NCBI RefSeq assembly: GCF_024362525.1
Contig: NZ_CP101458.1
Coordinates: forward strand, 2,912,993-2,976,992
DNA from: Natrononativus amylolyticus
Lineage (GTDB): Archaea; Halobacteriota; Halobacteria; Halobacteriales; Natrialbaceae
Direction: 5' to 3'
Length of the DNA stretch: 64,000 bases
Shown: positions 18,443 through 27,612 of the stretch, in pieces
How positions within the stretch are numbered: position 1 is the stretch's first letter
How the letters are laid out: each line of letters opens with the position of its first letter
Translations under genes and position numbers: made by a program
The notes under the pieces: model-generated
What the model was told of the DNA's origin: nothing
Database searches by the model: none
The model's input: the letters and a program-made list of their open reading frames with translations, nothing else

Positions 18443-19123
18443 GTGATGAGTCAGGGGGAGCGGACGAGCGAGGGAGGCGAGACGTGGGCCCGTCTCGCCG
18501 AGCGGCTGTGTTTTCTGTATCCGCCGGTGCTCGGCGTCGGCGCGATCGGCGTGGTCCGCGAACTCGATCCCGGCGTACCGGGGCTCCAGTGGGGGCTGGT
18601 ACTGTTCGGGACCTTCGGTTACACGCTACTGAGCCTCGGGCTGGCGGTCGCGCTGTTTCTCGACGCGCGCCGGGTCCGCTCGAGGAGCGAGTGGGCGCCG
18701 AGTCCGTGGCTCAACGCCCTGTTCGCACTCCTGTTGGCACCCGTGGCGGGCGTGAGCTATCTGTATCGGCGCCACCGACGGTTTTCGACCCCCGCCGGCT
18801 GGCACGGTTGGTGGCTCGTCATCGCGCTCTCGCTCGGAACGACGGTTTTCGCCATCGCGGGCGCGATCGTCGCGGTTATCCTCCAGATTCCGGGGCTGCT
18901 GGCGACGGTCGTCGGGATCGCCGGCGCGATCGCCGTCGGCACGTTTCCGATCGCGATCCACCAGGACGCCGCCTACGTCAGCGCGCGCGGGGGCGCCTGG
19001 CAGCCGAACCCGGCGGGCTACCTCGGACTGGCGTTTCTCAGCCTGTTCGTCCCCGTTCTCCAGCCGGTGCTGGCCGGCTACTACCTGTTGCGCCGACGAC
19101 GGGCCTCGAGGCGGTGGCCCTGA
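18443..19123 (+). CDS. Multi-pass membrane protein of unknown function
   Basis: A 226-residue protein with about five to six hydrophobic segments and Arg-rich loops (LYRRHRRF, LLRRRRASRRWP). No catalytic motif is recognised. The start is GTG 18443 or the adjacent ATG 18446. It lies 53 bp upstream of hemC, but hemC has its own TATA-like element, so co-transcription is not required. Confidence 0.75.
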   Translation: MMSQGERTSEGGETWARLAERLCFLYPPVLGVGAIGVVRELDPGVPGLQWGLVLFGTFGYTLLSLGLAVALFLDARRVRSRSEWAPSPWLNALFALLLAPVAGVSYLYRRHRRFSTPAGWHGWWLVIALSLGTTVFAIAGAIVAVILQIPGLLATVVGIAGAIAVGTFPIAIHQDAAYVSARGGAWQPNPAGYLGLAFLSLFVPVLQPVLAGYYLLRRRRASRRWP

Positions 19124-19176
19124 CCCCGCGGCGCGTAAGCGTGCGCTTTTAATCGCGCCGGCGCCGACTGTCGCCC

Positions 19177-20325
19177 ATGAGATCACGCGGGACGTTGCGA
19201 CTGGCGACGCGGGGGTCGGCGCTGGCGCGGCGACAGGCCGCCCTCGTCAGGGAGGAACTCGAGAACCGTCGCTACGAGGTCGAACTCGTCACCGTCGAGA
19301 CCACCGGCGATCAGATCAGAGACGAGCTGATCCACCGACTGGGGAAGACGGGGGCGTTCGTCCGCGAACTCGACGAGCGGGTCCTCGAGGGGGAACTCGA
19401 CGGCGCGATCCACTCGATGAAGGACATGCCGACCGAGCAGCCCGAGGAACTGGTGACCGCCGCCGTTCCCGAGCGCGGGCGACCGGGCGACCTGCTGATC
19501 ACGCCCGACGGGACGACCCTCGAGGAGCTTCCCGAGGGTGCGGTCGTCGGCACCTCGAGCCTGCGTCGGCGCGCCCAGCTGCTCGCCCGGCGGCCGGACC
19601 TCGAGATCGAGCCGCTGCGGGGCAACGTCGACACGCGACTCGAGAAACTGCTCGCGCCGCACCTCCAGGAAGAACGCCAGGAGCGCCGCGAGGACGAGCG
19701 CAATCGAGACGAGGACGACTACAAGCCGGCCTACGACGACGACCGCGGCGTCGACGACTGGTTCGATGGGCTCTCGGAACTCGAGAAGGGGGCACTCGGC
19801 CGCGAGGTCGACACCGAGTACGACGCGATCGTGCTGGCGGCGGCGGGGGTCGAACGCAGCGGCCTCGACCACCACGTCGACTTCCAGCCGCTGCCGACGA
19901 CCGAGTTCGCGCCCGCGCCGGGGCAAGGCGCGCTCGCGGTGACCGCCGCCGACGGCGAGACCGCCCGCGAGATCAACGAGGCGATCGACCACCCCCGAAG
20001 CCGCGTCGAGACGACCGTCGAACGGACGGTGCTCGCGGAACTCGGCGGCGGCTGCATCGCGCCGATCGGCGTCTACGCGGTCGTCCAGGGCGAGTACGTC
20101 CACGCGACCGTTCAGGTGTTCGACCGCGACGGCGGGGAGTCGGTGGTCGCCTCGCGGGACCTGCCCGTGACGAGCCACGCGGCCGCCGCCCGCGAGTTCG
20201 CGGGCGAGCTGGCGGATCGCGGGGCCGCGACGTTGATCGAGGCCGCACGGCGAGGCGCGGACGAGGGCGACGAACCCGACCGCGAGGACGAGACGGACGG
20301 CGGCGGTTCGAGCGGAGGACGATGA
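19177..20325 (+). CDS. hemC: Hydroxymethylbilane synthase
   Basis: Porphobilinogen deaminase, which polymerises four porphobilinogens to hydroxymethylbilane. Seen: the N-terminal LRLATRGSALARRQA, the DGAIHSMKDMPTEQP active-site loop, GTSSLRR, the APGQGALAV strand, and the dipyrromethane cofactor cysteine C293 in ELGGGCIAPIG. It is 382 residues, longer than the usual 310, because of a charged insertion (about 165-195) and an acidic C-terminal tail. It is first in an operon with cobA and hemD (1-bp gap to cobA). A TATA-like CTTTTAAT lies 24-31 nt upstream. Confidence 0.97.
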   Translation: MRSRGTLRLATRGSALARRQAALVREELENRRYEVELVTVETTGDQIRDELIHRLGKTGAFVRELDERVLEGELDGAIHSMKDMPTEQPEELVTAAVPERGRPGDLLITPDGTTLEELPEGAVVGTSSLRRRAQLLARRPDLEIEPLRGNVDTRLEKLLAPHLQEERQERREDERNRDEDDYKPAYDDDRGVDDWFDGLSELEKGALGREVDTEYDAIVLAAAGVERSGLDHHVDFQPLPTTEFAPAPGQGALAVTAADGETAREINEAIDHPRSRVETTVERTVLAELGGGCIAPIGVYAVVQGEYVHATVQVFDRDGGESVVASRDLPVTSHAAAAREFAGELADRGAATLIEAARRGADEGDEPDREDETDGGGSSGGR

Positions 20326-20326
20326 A

Positions 20327-21121
20327 ATGGCCGGCACCGTCTACCTCGTCGGCAGCGGCCCCGGCGACCCCGAGCTGTTGACCGTGAAGGCCAAACGGCT
20401 GCTCGAGGAAGCCGACGTCGTCCTCCACGACAAACTCCCCGGCCCGGAGATCATCGACCTGCTTCCCGCAGATCGCAGCGAGGACGTCGGCAAGCGCGCC
20501 GGCGGCGAACGCACCCCGCAACCGGAGATCAACGAGCGGCTGGTCGAGCTTGCTGCGGACGGGAAAAACGTGGTTCGGCTGAAGGGCGGCGACTCCTTCG
20601 TCTTCGGCCGCGGCGGCGAGGAAGCGGAGTACCTGGCCGACCACGGGGTTCCCTTCGAGGTCGTCCCCGGCGTCACCTCTCCCATCGCCGCCCCCGCCGT
20701 CGCCGGAATTCCCGTTACGCACCGCGATCACGCCTCCTCGGTCTCGTTCGTCACGGGCCACGAGGACCCGACGAAGGCGGAGTCGGCGATCGACTGGGAA
20801 GCCCTCGCCGCCACTGGCGGAACGATCGTCGTCCTGATGGGCGTCGGCCGACTGCCCGACTACACCGCGGCGCTGGCCGAGGCCGGAATGGCACCCGAAA
20901 CCCCCGTGGCGCTGATCGAGCGGGGCACCTGGCCCGACCAGCGGGTCGCCACGGGCACCCTCGAGACCATCGTCGACGGCCGCGACGAGGCCGGAATCGA
21001 GCCGCCGGCGGTGACCGTCATCGGCGACGTCGCGGGGACGAGAGCGCGCGTGCTCGAGTTTCTCGAGAACGGGGCCGGGGCCGACGACCGAACCGAACCG
21101 ACCGCGGACGACGGGGTGTGA
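20327..21121 (+). CDS. cobA: Uroporphyrinogen-III C-methyltransferase
   Basis: A 264-residue SAM-dependent enzyme making precorrin-2 from uroporphyrinogen III, feeding sirohaem, cobamide and the archaeal alternative haem route. Motifs: VYLVGSGPGDPELLTVKA at the N-terminus, then RLKGGDSFVFGRGGEE and VVPGVTSPIAAPAVAGIPVTHR, all typical of the CobA/SUMT group. It starts 1 bp after hemC and ends 4 bp before hemD, so it is translationally tight within the hemC-cobA-hemD operon. Confidence 0.97.
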   Translation: MAGTVYLVGSGPGDPELLTVKAKRLLEEADVVLHDKLPGPEIIDLLPADRSEDVGKRAGGERTPQPEINERLVELAADGKNVVRLKGGDSFVFGRGGEEAEYLADHGVPFEVVPGVTSPIAAPAVAGIPVTHRDHASSVSFVTGHEDPTKAESAIDWEALAATGGTIVVLMGVGRLPDYTAALAEAGMAPETPVALIERGTWPDQRVATGTLETIVDGRDEAGIEPPAVTVIGDVAGTRARVLEFLENGAGADDRTEPTADDGV

Positions 21122-21125
21122 GCGG

Positions 21126-21869
21126 ATGCGAGACCTCTCCGTCGCCGTCTTCCGGCCCGACGACGAACGCCTCGCGGACGCGGTCGAACTGATCGACTCG
21201 CTGGGCGCGACGCCGGTTCCCGATCCGATGCTGGCCGTCGAGCCCACCGGCGCCGCCCCCCGCGAGGACGCCGACTACGTCGTGCTGACGAGCAAAACCG
21301 GCGCGGAGCTCGTCGCCGAGGCGGCGTGGAATCCCGGCGAGGCGACCGTCTGCGTCATCGGCCCGAAGACGGGCGACGCCGTCCGCGAGGCGGGCTACGC
21401 GGTCGATATCGTTCCCGGGGAGTACACCTCGAGCGGGCTCGTCGCCACACTCGAGAGCGAGGTCGGCGGCGCCCGCGTGGAGGTCGCTCGCAGCGACCAC
21501 GGCAGTCCGGTGTTGCTCGAGGGGCTCGCGGCAGCCGGGGCGTACGTCCACGAGACGGTGCTCTACCGGCTCGTCCGCCCCGAGGGCAGCGGCGAGTCGG
21601 CCGAGCGGGCCGCCGCCGGCGAGCTCGACGCCGCCTGCTTCACCTCGTCGCTGACCGTCGAGCACTTCCTCGAGGCCGCCGCCGCCCGCGGCGTGTGCGA
21701 AACGGCGGTCGCGGGGCTCGAAGACGCGACCGTCGGCGTCATCGGCGAGCCGACGCGGGAGACCGCGACCGCCCGCGGAATCGACGTCGACCTCGTCGCG
21801 AGCGAGGCGACGTTCGAGACGCTGGCCTGCGAGACCGTCGAGGCGGCGGCACCGACCTACCGCGACTGA
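21126..21869 (+). CDS. hemD: Uroporphyrinogen-III synthase
   Basis: A 247-residue HemD-type cyclase that closes hydroxymethylbilane with ring-D inversion. HemD sequences are poorly conserved; the evidence is two Rossmann-like halves, the DYVVLTSKTGAELV strand-helix, CVIGPKTGDAVREAGY, CFTSSLTVEHFLE and VGVIGEPTRETATARGI, plus operon position after hemC and cobA. No membrane segments. Confidence 0.93.
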   Translation: MRDLSVAVFRPDDERLADAVELIDSLGATPVPDPMLAVEPTGAAPREDADYVVLTSKTGAELVAEAAWNPGEATVCVIGPKTGDAVREAGYAVDIVPGEYTSSGLVATLESEVGGARVEVARSDHGSPVLLEGLAAAGAYVHETVLYRLVRPEGSGESAERAAAGELDAACFTSSLTVEHFLEAAAARGVCETAVAGLEDATVGVIGEPTRETATARGIDVDLVASEATFETLACETVEAAAPTYRD

Positions 21870-21944
21870 CGCGGCGACCGGTCCAGTTTCGGCTGACAGT
21901 TCAGGACAGGAGGTTTATCCCTGAAGCCGCCCCACTCTCGAGCG

Positions 21945-23357
21945 ATGGCAGGGCCGGTTCCCGAACTCGAGGACAGAGCGGTCGCGTGTGCGGACCACCT
22001 CCGCGGCTGCGACCGCGTACTGCTCGCCTCCCACATCGACGCCGACGGGCTGACCAGCGCGGCGGTCGCCGCGAGCGCCCTCGAGCGGGCACAGATCCCC
22101 TTCGAGACGGTCTTCGAGAAACAGCTCGACGAGGAGGCGATCGCCGGGATCGCGGCCACCGAGTACGACACCGTCCTCTTTACGGACTTCGGGAGCGGCC
22201 AGCTCGACGTCATCGGCGAACACGAGGCCGCTGGCGCGTTCACCCCCGTGATCGCCGACCACCACCAGCCCGCGGAGACGGACACCGACTACCACCTCAA
22301 CCCGCTACTATTCGGGATCAACGGCGCTTCCGAACTCTCGGGGGCGGGTGCAAGCTACGTCCTCGCACGCGCCCTCGAGGACGACGGGGTCGACAACCGG
22401 GATCTCGCCGCGCTCGCCGTCGTCGGCGCGGTCGGCGACATGCAGGCCTCCGGCGGCGAACTCCACGGCGCGAACGCGAAGATCGTCGCCGAGGGCGAGG
22501 CCGCGGGCGTCCTCGAGACCGCGACCGATCTCGCGCTCTACGGGAAGCAGACCCGGCCGCTGCCGAAGCTGCTCGAGTACGCCACCGACGTCGACATTCC
22601 CGGAATTTCGAACGACACGAACGGCTCGCTGCGGTTTCTCGACGGGCTGGACCTCGAGTTGAAGCGCGACGGCGAGTGGCGTCGGTGGGCCGAACTGACG
22701 AGCGAGGAGAAGCAACTGGTCGCGAGCGCGCTGGTCAAACGGGCTGTCTCGCGGGGCGTCCCCGCCGGCAAGATCGACGGCCTCGTCGGCACCGCCTACG
22801 TGCTCAGCGACGAACCCGTCGGAACCGAACTCCGCGACGCCAGCGAGTTCTCGACGCTGCTCAACGCCACCGCCCGGTACGAGCGCGCCGACGTCGGCCT
22901 CGGCGTCTGTCTCGGCGACCGGGAGGGTGCCCTGAAACGCGCCCGCCAGCTCCTGGCCGACCACCGCCGGAACCTCTCTGCGGGGATCTCGCTCGTCACG
23001 GAGGAGGGTGTCACCCACGAGGAACACCTCCAGTGGTTCCACGCGGGCGACCGCATCCGTGAGACCATCGTCGGCATCGTCGCCGGCATGGCCGTCGGCA
23101 ACGACGGCATCAGCCGCGGAAAACCGATCGTCGCCTTCGCCGAGAAGAACGACGAGGAGGTCAAAGTGTCCGCCCGCGGTACTCACAGCCTCGTCCGCGA
23201 CGGACTCGACCTCTCGGCCGTGCTGGGCGAGGCCGCACGAGAAGTCGGCGGCGACGGCGGCGGTCACGACGTCGCGGCAGGGGCGACGGTGCCGAAGGGA
23301 GCAGAGGAGCAGTTTCTCGAGTACGCCGACGAACTCCTCGGCGACCAGCTCACCTAG
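21945..23357 (+). CDS. DHH-family exonuclease (RecJ-like)
   Basis: A 470-residue DHH/DHHA1 phosphoesterase, probably a RecJ-like single-strand exonuclease. Motifs: SHIDADGLTSAA (H30-I-D-A-D-G), DTVLFTDFGSG, and the DHH signature ADHHQPAE (D105-H106-H107). A glycine-rich nucleotide-binding end (GGDGGGHDVAAGATVP) marks the DHHA1 domain. Haloarchaea carry several such paralogues; which one this is cannot be told. A TATA-like TTTATC sits 25-30 nt upstream. Its end overlaps the convergent PHP gene by 8 bp. Confidence 0.9.
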   Translation: MAGPVPELEDRAVACADHLRGCDRVLLASHIDADGLTSAAVAASALERAQIPFETVFEKQLDEEAIAGIAATEYDTVLFTDFGSGQLDVIGEHEAAGAFTPVIADHHQPAETDTDYHLNPLLFGINGASELSGAGASYVLARALEDDGVDNRDLAALAVVGAVGDMQASGGELHGANAKIVAEGEAAGVLETATDLALYGKQTRPLPKLLEYATDVDIPGISNDTNGSLRFLDGLDLELKRDGEWRRWAELTSEEKQLVASALVKRAVSRGVPAGKIDGLVGTAYVLSDEPVGTELRDASEFSTLLNATARYERADVGLGVCLGDREGALKRARQLLADHRRNLSAGISLVTEEGVTHEEHLQWFHAGDRIRETIVGIVAGMAVGNDGISRGKPIVAFAEKNDEEVKVSARGTHSLVRDGLDLSAVLGEAAREVGGDGGGHDVAAGATVPKGAEEQFLEYADELLGDQLT

Positions 23358-24102
23358 TGCGATCCATCGACGCCGGCACCGTCGGCACGAGCGGCGCCCG
23401 CGAGGTCAGCATGTAGGCGGACTTCCGGATCGCCCCCTTCGTGTACTGGACGGTGCTCTTGTGGACCGGCGTGCGCTTACCCCGGATCTGAGTGCGGCCC
23501 TCGAGGATCGCGTCGACGAGGTCGTCGCCGTCGATCTCGGCTTTCGATCCGCCGTTCGCGGGTGAGACGAGGATCTCCGTGTACGCCCGGCCAACGTTCG
23601 GGAGGTAGTGGGCGTCGCTGGCGCCGATCTCCGGATAGCCGCGCCGGCGGGCGAACGTCCGCGCCCGTCGGTTCCGGTAGCCGGTGAACAGCATCGAGTT
23701 GTACGCCTCGATCGCGTCGGCGTCCCTGATGTGTTTCTTGCGGACGCCGTGGCGACTGCGCTGGAACGGGTGCGGAACGATCGCGATGCCTCCGAGTTCA
23801 CGCACGCGCTCGACGGTTTTCGTGAACGGCCGGCCGGGGTCGGGACGCTCCTCGACGCCGATCGCGAGCAGGTGGCCGTGGCGCGTCGAGACCTCGACGC
23901 CGGGAATGCCGACGAGCCCGTACTCCGGGGCGATTCTCGCGGCGCGCAGCGACTCGCGGATCTCGTCGTGATCGGTGATGACGACGCCGTCGAGCCCGAT
24001 GTCCGCCGCGTGCTCCAGAATCAGCTCGATCGGCTCGTGGCCGTCGTACGAGTCGTCGGAGTGGACGTGAAAATCGATGGCGAACGGGATCTGAGACGTC
24101 AT
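23350..24102 (-). CDS. PHP-domain metal-dependent phosphoesterase
   Basis: A 250-residue PHP protein distinct from the one at 2.4 kb. Metal ligands: DFHVHSDDSYDG near the N-terminus, VITDHDEI, GVEVST, then VPHPFQRSRHG and GASDAHYLPNVGRAY. These motifs suggest hydrolysis of phosphoesters; substrate unknown. ATG at 24102 (MTSQIPFAIDFHVH) is preferred over the longer form at 24132. Confidence 0.88.
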   Translation of the reverse strand: MTSQIPFAIDFHVHSDDSYDGHEPIELILEHAADIGLDGVVITDHDEIRESLRAARIAPEYGLVGIPGVEVSTRHGHLLAIGVEERPDPGRPFTKTVERVRELGGIAIVPHPFQRSRHGVRKKHIRDADAIEAYNSMLFTGYRNRRARTFARRRGYPEIGASDAHYLPNVGRAYTEILVSPANGGSKAEIDGDDLVDAILEGRTQIRGKRTPVHKSTVQYTKGAIRKSAYMLTSRAPLVPTVPASMDRTR

Positions 24103-24563
24103 AGATACACCATCAGAGGGCTGATTACCCACAATACCTCGCAGATCCGCATAAACACTGCGCTGCGAAACAACCGCTGGGCCGATTTCCGTATTCCCGC
24201 ATGAAGTTTATCCACGGATCGGACTGGAAACTGGGGAGGCGGTCGAAAGCGGCCGCTCCGGTTCGGAACGGCCTCACGAGACGGGCCAGCGCTACGGGCG
24301 ACCCGGGGCGTTCGGAAATTCCGGGCGACGACCGGCGAGCCTCAGTTCGAATGTTCCTCAGGAACCGAGTCTGTCAGGTCCACCCGCTCGAGCGGATCGA
24401 GGCAGGCCTGTTTCGAGCGAACGGGTGACCTCGAGCGTGTTGCCGACGAACGGGACGTCACCGACGAGAGTGGATCGAACGGAACGGCGACAGGAAGTAT
24501 ATCCTATAATGGTATACGGAATCTCGGGCTTGCTGGCCGCACTCGAGGCGGTCGTGTCGCGAC
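24103..24563 (+). other. 461-bp region without a supported gene
   Basis: Two short plus-strand frames (24201-24428; 24509 onward) lack family features. The first starts MKFIHGSDWKLG, which echoes the SbcD/Mre11 N-terminus, but the similarity ends there. A small AT-rich patch (GTATATCCTATAATGGTATAC, about 24496-24516) could be a promoter or decayed element. G+C and codon-like structure look less ordered than in neighbouring genes, so this may be degenerated sequence. Confidence 0.4.
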
Positions 24564-25400
24564 TCAGGAGAGCGGCGAACAGATGTCCGAGATCAGTCCG
24601 TCGACGCCGAGCGAGCGGAGTCGCGCCGCCTCGCTCGAGCGGGTGATGGTCCAGGGCTCGACGCGGAGGCCGCGGTCGTGGGCCCGCTCGACGAGATCCG
24701 TTCTGAGACAGAGTTCGAATCGCGGATGGATCGCAACGCAGTCCAGTTCGGCGGCGGTAGTCAGCCACTGGTCGACGCGCATCCGGGGGTAGATCGGCAC
24801 CGACGTTCGAGCGACGACGGCTCGAAACCGGCGACCGAGCCAGGGCTCTCGCAGAATCAGCGCCGACTCGCGGCCCGTTTCGCGGACCTCCCGGAGAATC
24901 GACGGCGAGAACGACGAGAGCAACGCGTCCCGGTCGAACGCGGCGAGGAGTTCGTCGACGTCGCTCGCGATCCCCTCGACTTTGAGATCGAGCACGAGTC
25001 CGACCGACGCCGGCACCGTCTCGAGCACCTCCTCGAGCGTCGGAACCGGCTCGCCGGTCTCGAGGACCGACAGCGAGCGAAGCTCCTCGAGGGAGCGGTC
25101 GGCGACCGCACCGGTCCCATCGGTAACGCGGTCGACGGTGGCGTCGTGAATCACGACGATCTCTCCCGAGGACGCTCGCCGGAGATCGACCTCGATCGCG
25201 TCGGCTACCGCGGGCGCGCGGTCGACGGCCTCGAGCGTGTTCTCCGGGAGTTCGGCCGCACAGCCCCGGTGGCCGATCACCCGTGGATCGGTGGACGCGC
25301 GCTCGGCCGGCGACGAGACGGTGAACGCGGTCGTCCCGGCCCCGAGGACGCACGCGACGGGAAAGTTCCGGAGGAACGTCCGCCTCGTGTACCGGTCCAT
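24564..25400 (-). CDS. Tat-exported glycerophosphodiester phosphodiesterase
   Basis: A 278-residue GDPD family enzyme hydrolysing glycerophosphodiesters to glycerol phosphate and an alcohol. Catalytic motifs: GHRGCAAELPENTLEA (H44, R45), EVDLRR (E70, D72) and the general acid H85 in IHDATVDR. The N-terminus MDRYTRRTFLRNF followed by a hydrophobic stretch is a Tat signal, so it acts outside the membrane. The nearby Ugp importer could take up the glycerol phosphate released (inferred). ATG at 25400 is chosen because the twin-arginine motif follows; longer upstream frames are ignored. Confidence 0.92.
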   Translation of the reverse strand: MDRYTRRTFLRNFPVACVLGAGTTAFTVSSPAERASTDPRVIGHRGCAAELPENTLEAVDRAPAVADAIEVDLRRASSGEIVVIHDATVDRVTDGTGAVADRSLEELRSLSVLETGEPVPTLEEVLETVPASVGLVLDLKVEGIASDVDELLAAFDRDALLSSFSPSILREVRETGRESALILREPWLGRRFRAVVARTSVPIYPRMRVDQWLTTAAELDCVAIHPRFELCLRTDLVERAHDRGLRVEPWTITRSSEAARLRSLGVDGLISDICSPLS

Positions 25401-25460
25401 ACGGTCGCTACTCGCCGAACCCGGATAAGCGTCGTCGCCGGTCGGTCTCGAGCCAGTCCC

Positions 25461-25492
25461 GTAAATATATAGTGCTATATAGTAAGATATAG
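25461..25492 (+). promoter_or_regulatory. AT-rich repeated TATATAG motifs in a divergent intergenic region
   Basis: Between the divergent GDPD and HAD genes, GTAAATATATAGTGCTATAT continues into AGTAAGATATAGG, giving three TATAG-type copies and a CTATATAG palindrome at 25475-25482. Separate core TATA-like boxes appear closer to each gene, so this block may be a regulator-binding site. Confidence 0.4.
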
Positions 25493-25537
25493 GGGTACGT
25501 ACGATAGTGAAAAATACGCACACAGCGGGGACCAGTA

Positions 25538-26371
25538 GTGAACAGCAATCGAACGAGTCGCACGAACGGGGGGACAGCACGGAGCGGGCGCGCGATCGGC
25601 GGCGCCATCGTCGATCTCGACGGAACCGTCTATCGGGGTGAGCGGCCGATCGGCGGCGCCCGCGACGGCATCGAGTCGATACGCGCAGCCGGCGTCGACG
25701 TCCTGTTCCTCACGAACAAACCGGTCGAGCGGCGACGAACCTACGTCGACGCGCTTCGAGCCGCCGGCATCGACGTCTCCCGGCCGGCGGTGGTGACGTC
25801 CGCGGTGATCACGGCAGACTACCTCGCTGCGACCCACGCCGACGATCCGATCTACGTCGTCGGCGAGGCGCCGCTGGTCGACGAGCTGTCCGAGGCGGGA
25901 CTCGAGGTGACGTCGACGCCCGCCGAGGCCGGCGTCGTCCTCGCGTCGATGGACCGCTCGTTCGAGTACGGCGTCCTCGAGGACGTTCTCGAGGCGTTCG
26001 AGAACGAGCCGGCGTTTTACGCGACCAACCCCGATCGGACCTGTCCCGTCGAGGGCGGCGAGATCCCCGACGCCGGCGCGATGATCGGCGCGATCGAGGG
26101 GCTGGTCGGGCGCGAACTCGACGCCGTGCTCGGCAAGCCCTCGCCGATCGCCGTCGAGACGGCCTCCGAACGGCTCGGAGTCCCGCCCGAGGAGTGTCTG
26201 GTCGTAGGCGACCGCCTCGAGACCGACATCGAGATGGGCGCTCGAGCGGGGATGACGACGGCGCTCGTGCTCTCGGGGGTGTCAAGCCGCGAGGACCTCG
26301 AGCGCGCTGCGGTGACGCCCGACTACGTCCTCGAGGACCTCAGCGAGCTCGCGTCGGTGATCGACCGATGA
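25538..26371 (+). CDS. HAD-IIA family phosphatase (NagD-like)
   Basis: A 277-residue haloacid dehalogenase-type phosphatase of subclass IIA. Motif I is VDLDGTVYRGERPIGGA, motif II is the FLTNKP segment, motif III is GKPSP, and motif IV is VVGDRLETDIEMGARAG. Family members act on small phosphate esters such as p-nitrophenyl phosphate, glycolate or glycerol phosphates. Here the genomic context (GDPD and Ugp) makes a glycerol-phosphate substrate plausible, but this is inference. Starts at GTG 25538; its stop overlaps the next ATG (ATGA). Confidence 0.9.
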   Translation: MNSNRTSRTNGGTARSGRAIGGAIVDLDGTVYRGERPIGGARDGIESIRAAGVDVLFLTNKPVERRRTYVDALRAAGIDVSRPAVVTSAVITADYLAATHADDPIYVVGEAPLVDELSEAGLEVTSTPAEAGVVLASMDRSFEYGVLEDVLEAFENEPAFYATNPDRTCPVEGGEIPDAGAMIGAIEGLVGRELDAVLGKPSPIAVETASERLGVPPEECLVVGDRLETDIEMGARAGMTTALVLSGVSSREDLERAAVTPDYVLEDLSELASVIDR

Positions 26372-27612
26372 TCGAGTTCGACCCGCTCGCACACACCGAC
26401 GAGGAGGTGTTCAGGCTCGTCCTGGCGACGCTGCTCGGGATGTTTCTGGGTCTCGAGCGCGAGTGGTCACAGAAGTCCGCGGGGATCCGGACGTTCGCGC
26501 TGATCAGCCTGCTCGCGGCGGTGTTCACGATCGTCGACCACGACGGGCTGGTGTTGATCGGCGGACTGTTGATCATCGCTCACGCCGTGTTGCTCGCCGT
26601 CCAGAGCTTCATCGAGGAGGAGATCGACGGCCTCTCGCTGACGACGTCGGTCTCGATGCTCGTCGCCTACAGCATCGGTGCGCTCGTCGCCCACGGCTTC
26701 CTCATCGAGTCGGTGACGGTTGCGGTGCTGTCGTCGCTGCTGCTCGTCCTCAAGCGCGAACTCCACGAGTTCGCCTGGGGACTCTCCCGCGAGGAGGTCC
26801 GCAGCGCCGTCGAGTTCGTGATCCTGGCGTTCGTCATCTATCCGCTGTTGCCCACCGAACCCGTCGATCCCTGGGGGGCGATCGAGCCGCGGCTGGTCTG
26901 GTCGCTGGTCATCGCGATCAGCGCGATCGGCTTCGTCAACTACGTGCTCGTCAAGAAGTACCAGGGGCGGGGAATCGCCGTCACCGGCTTCTTCGGCGGA
27001 CTGGTGAACTCGACGGCGGTCGTCGCCGAAATGGGGAAACGCGCCACGAACCAGCCCGGCCTGCTGGGACTCGCCGTCAGCGCGATTCTGCTCGCGAACG
27101 CGGCGATGGCGGTCCGTAACGCCGTGATCGTCGTCACTTTCGTTCCGGAGGCGGCGGTCGTCATCGGCGCGCCGCTCGGCGCGATCGCGCTCACCGGCGT
27201 CGGCGTCGCCGTCTGGAAGAGCGACTGGGACGCGAGCGTCGACACCGAACTCGACTCGCCGTTCAGCCTCCGGAACGCGCTCACGTTCGGGGCGCTGTTC
27301 CTCCTGGTGCTGGTGCTCTCGATCGGGGCGGAGAACACGTTCGGCGCCGGCGGGTTCATCGCGACGACGTTCCTCGCGGGGCTGGTCTCGAGTGGCACCG
27401 CGACGGCGACCGCGGTGACGCTCATGAGTTCCGGCGAGATCACCTACGAGACGGCCGTCGCGGGCGTTATCGCGGGAACGGCGGCGAGCATCCTGGTCAA
27501 GACCGTCTTCGCCGCGAGCATCTCTCGAGAGCTCGTTCGACCCGTTCTGTTCTGGAACCTGCTGCTGATCGGCGTGGGCGCTCTCGTCGGGGCACCGCTT
27601 CTCCTGAGCTGA
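26368..27612 (+). CDS. MgtC/SapB and DUF4010 membrane protein
   Basis: A 414-residue integral membrane protein. The N-terminal part (LLGMFLGLEREWSQKSAGIRTFALISLLAAVF) matches the MgtC/SapB domain, and the remainder has the many hydrophobic segments of the DUF4010 domain (GFFGGLVNSTAVVAEMG, GLVSSGTATATAVTLM). Role uncertain; this family is discussed in Mg or phosphate homeostasis in bacteria. Start is the ATG overlapping the HAD stop, so translation is likely coupled. Confidence 0.87.
   Translation: MIEFDPLAHTDEEVFRLVLATLLGMFLGLEREWSQKSAGIRTFALISLLAAVFTIVDHDGLVLIGGLLIIAHAVLLAVQSFIEEEIDGLSLTTSVSMLVAYSIGALVAHGFLIESVTVAVLSSLLLVLKRELHEFAWGLSREEVRSAVEFVILAFVIYPLLPTEPVDPWGAIEPRLVWSLVIAISAIGFVNYVLVKKYQGRGIAVTGFFGGLVNSTAVVAEMGKRATNQPGLLGLAVSAILLANAAMAVRNAVIVVTFVPEAAVVIGAPLGAIALTGVGVAVWKSDWDASVDTELDSPFSLRNALTFGALFLLVLVLSIGAENTFGAGGFIATTFLAGLVSSGTATATAVTLMSSGEITYETAVAGVIAGTAASILVKTVFAASISRELVRPVLFWNLLLIGVGALVGAPLLLS

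Noticed and set aside
24201..24428. SbcD/Mre11-like start MKFIHGSDWKLG as a real nuclease gene
   Set aside because: Only about ten residues of similarity, then no further motifs; the frame is 75 codons.
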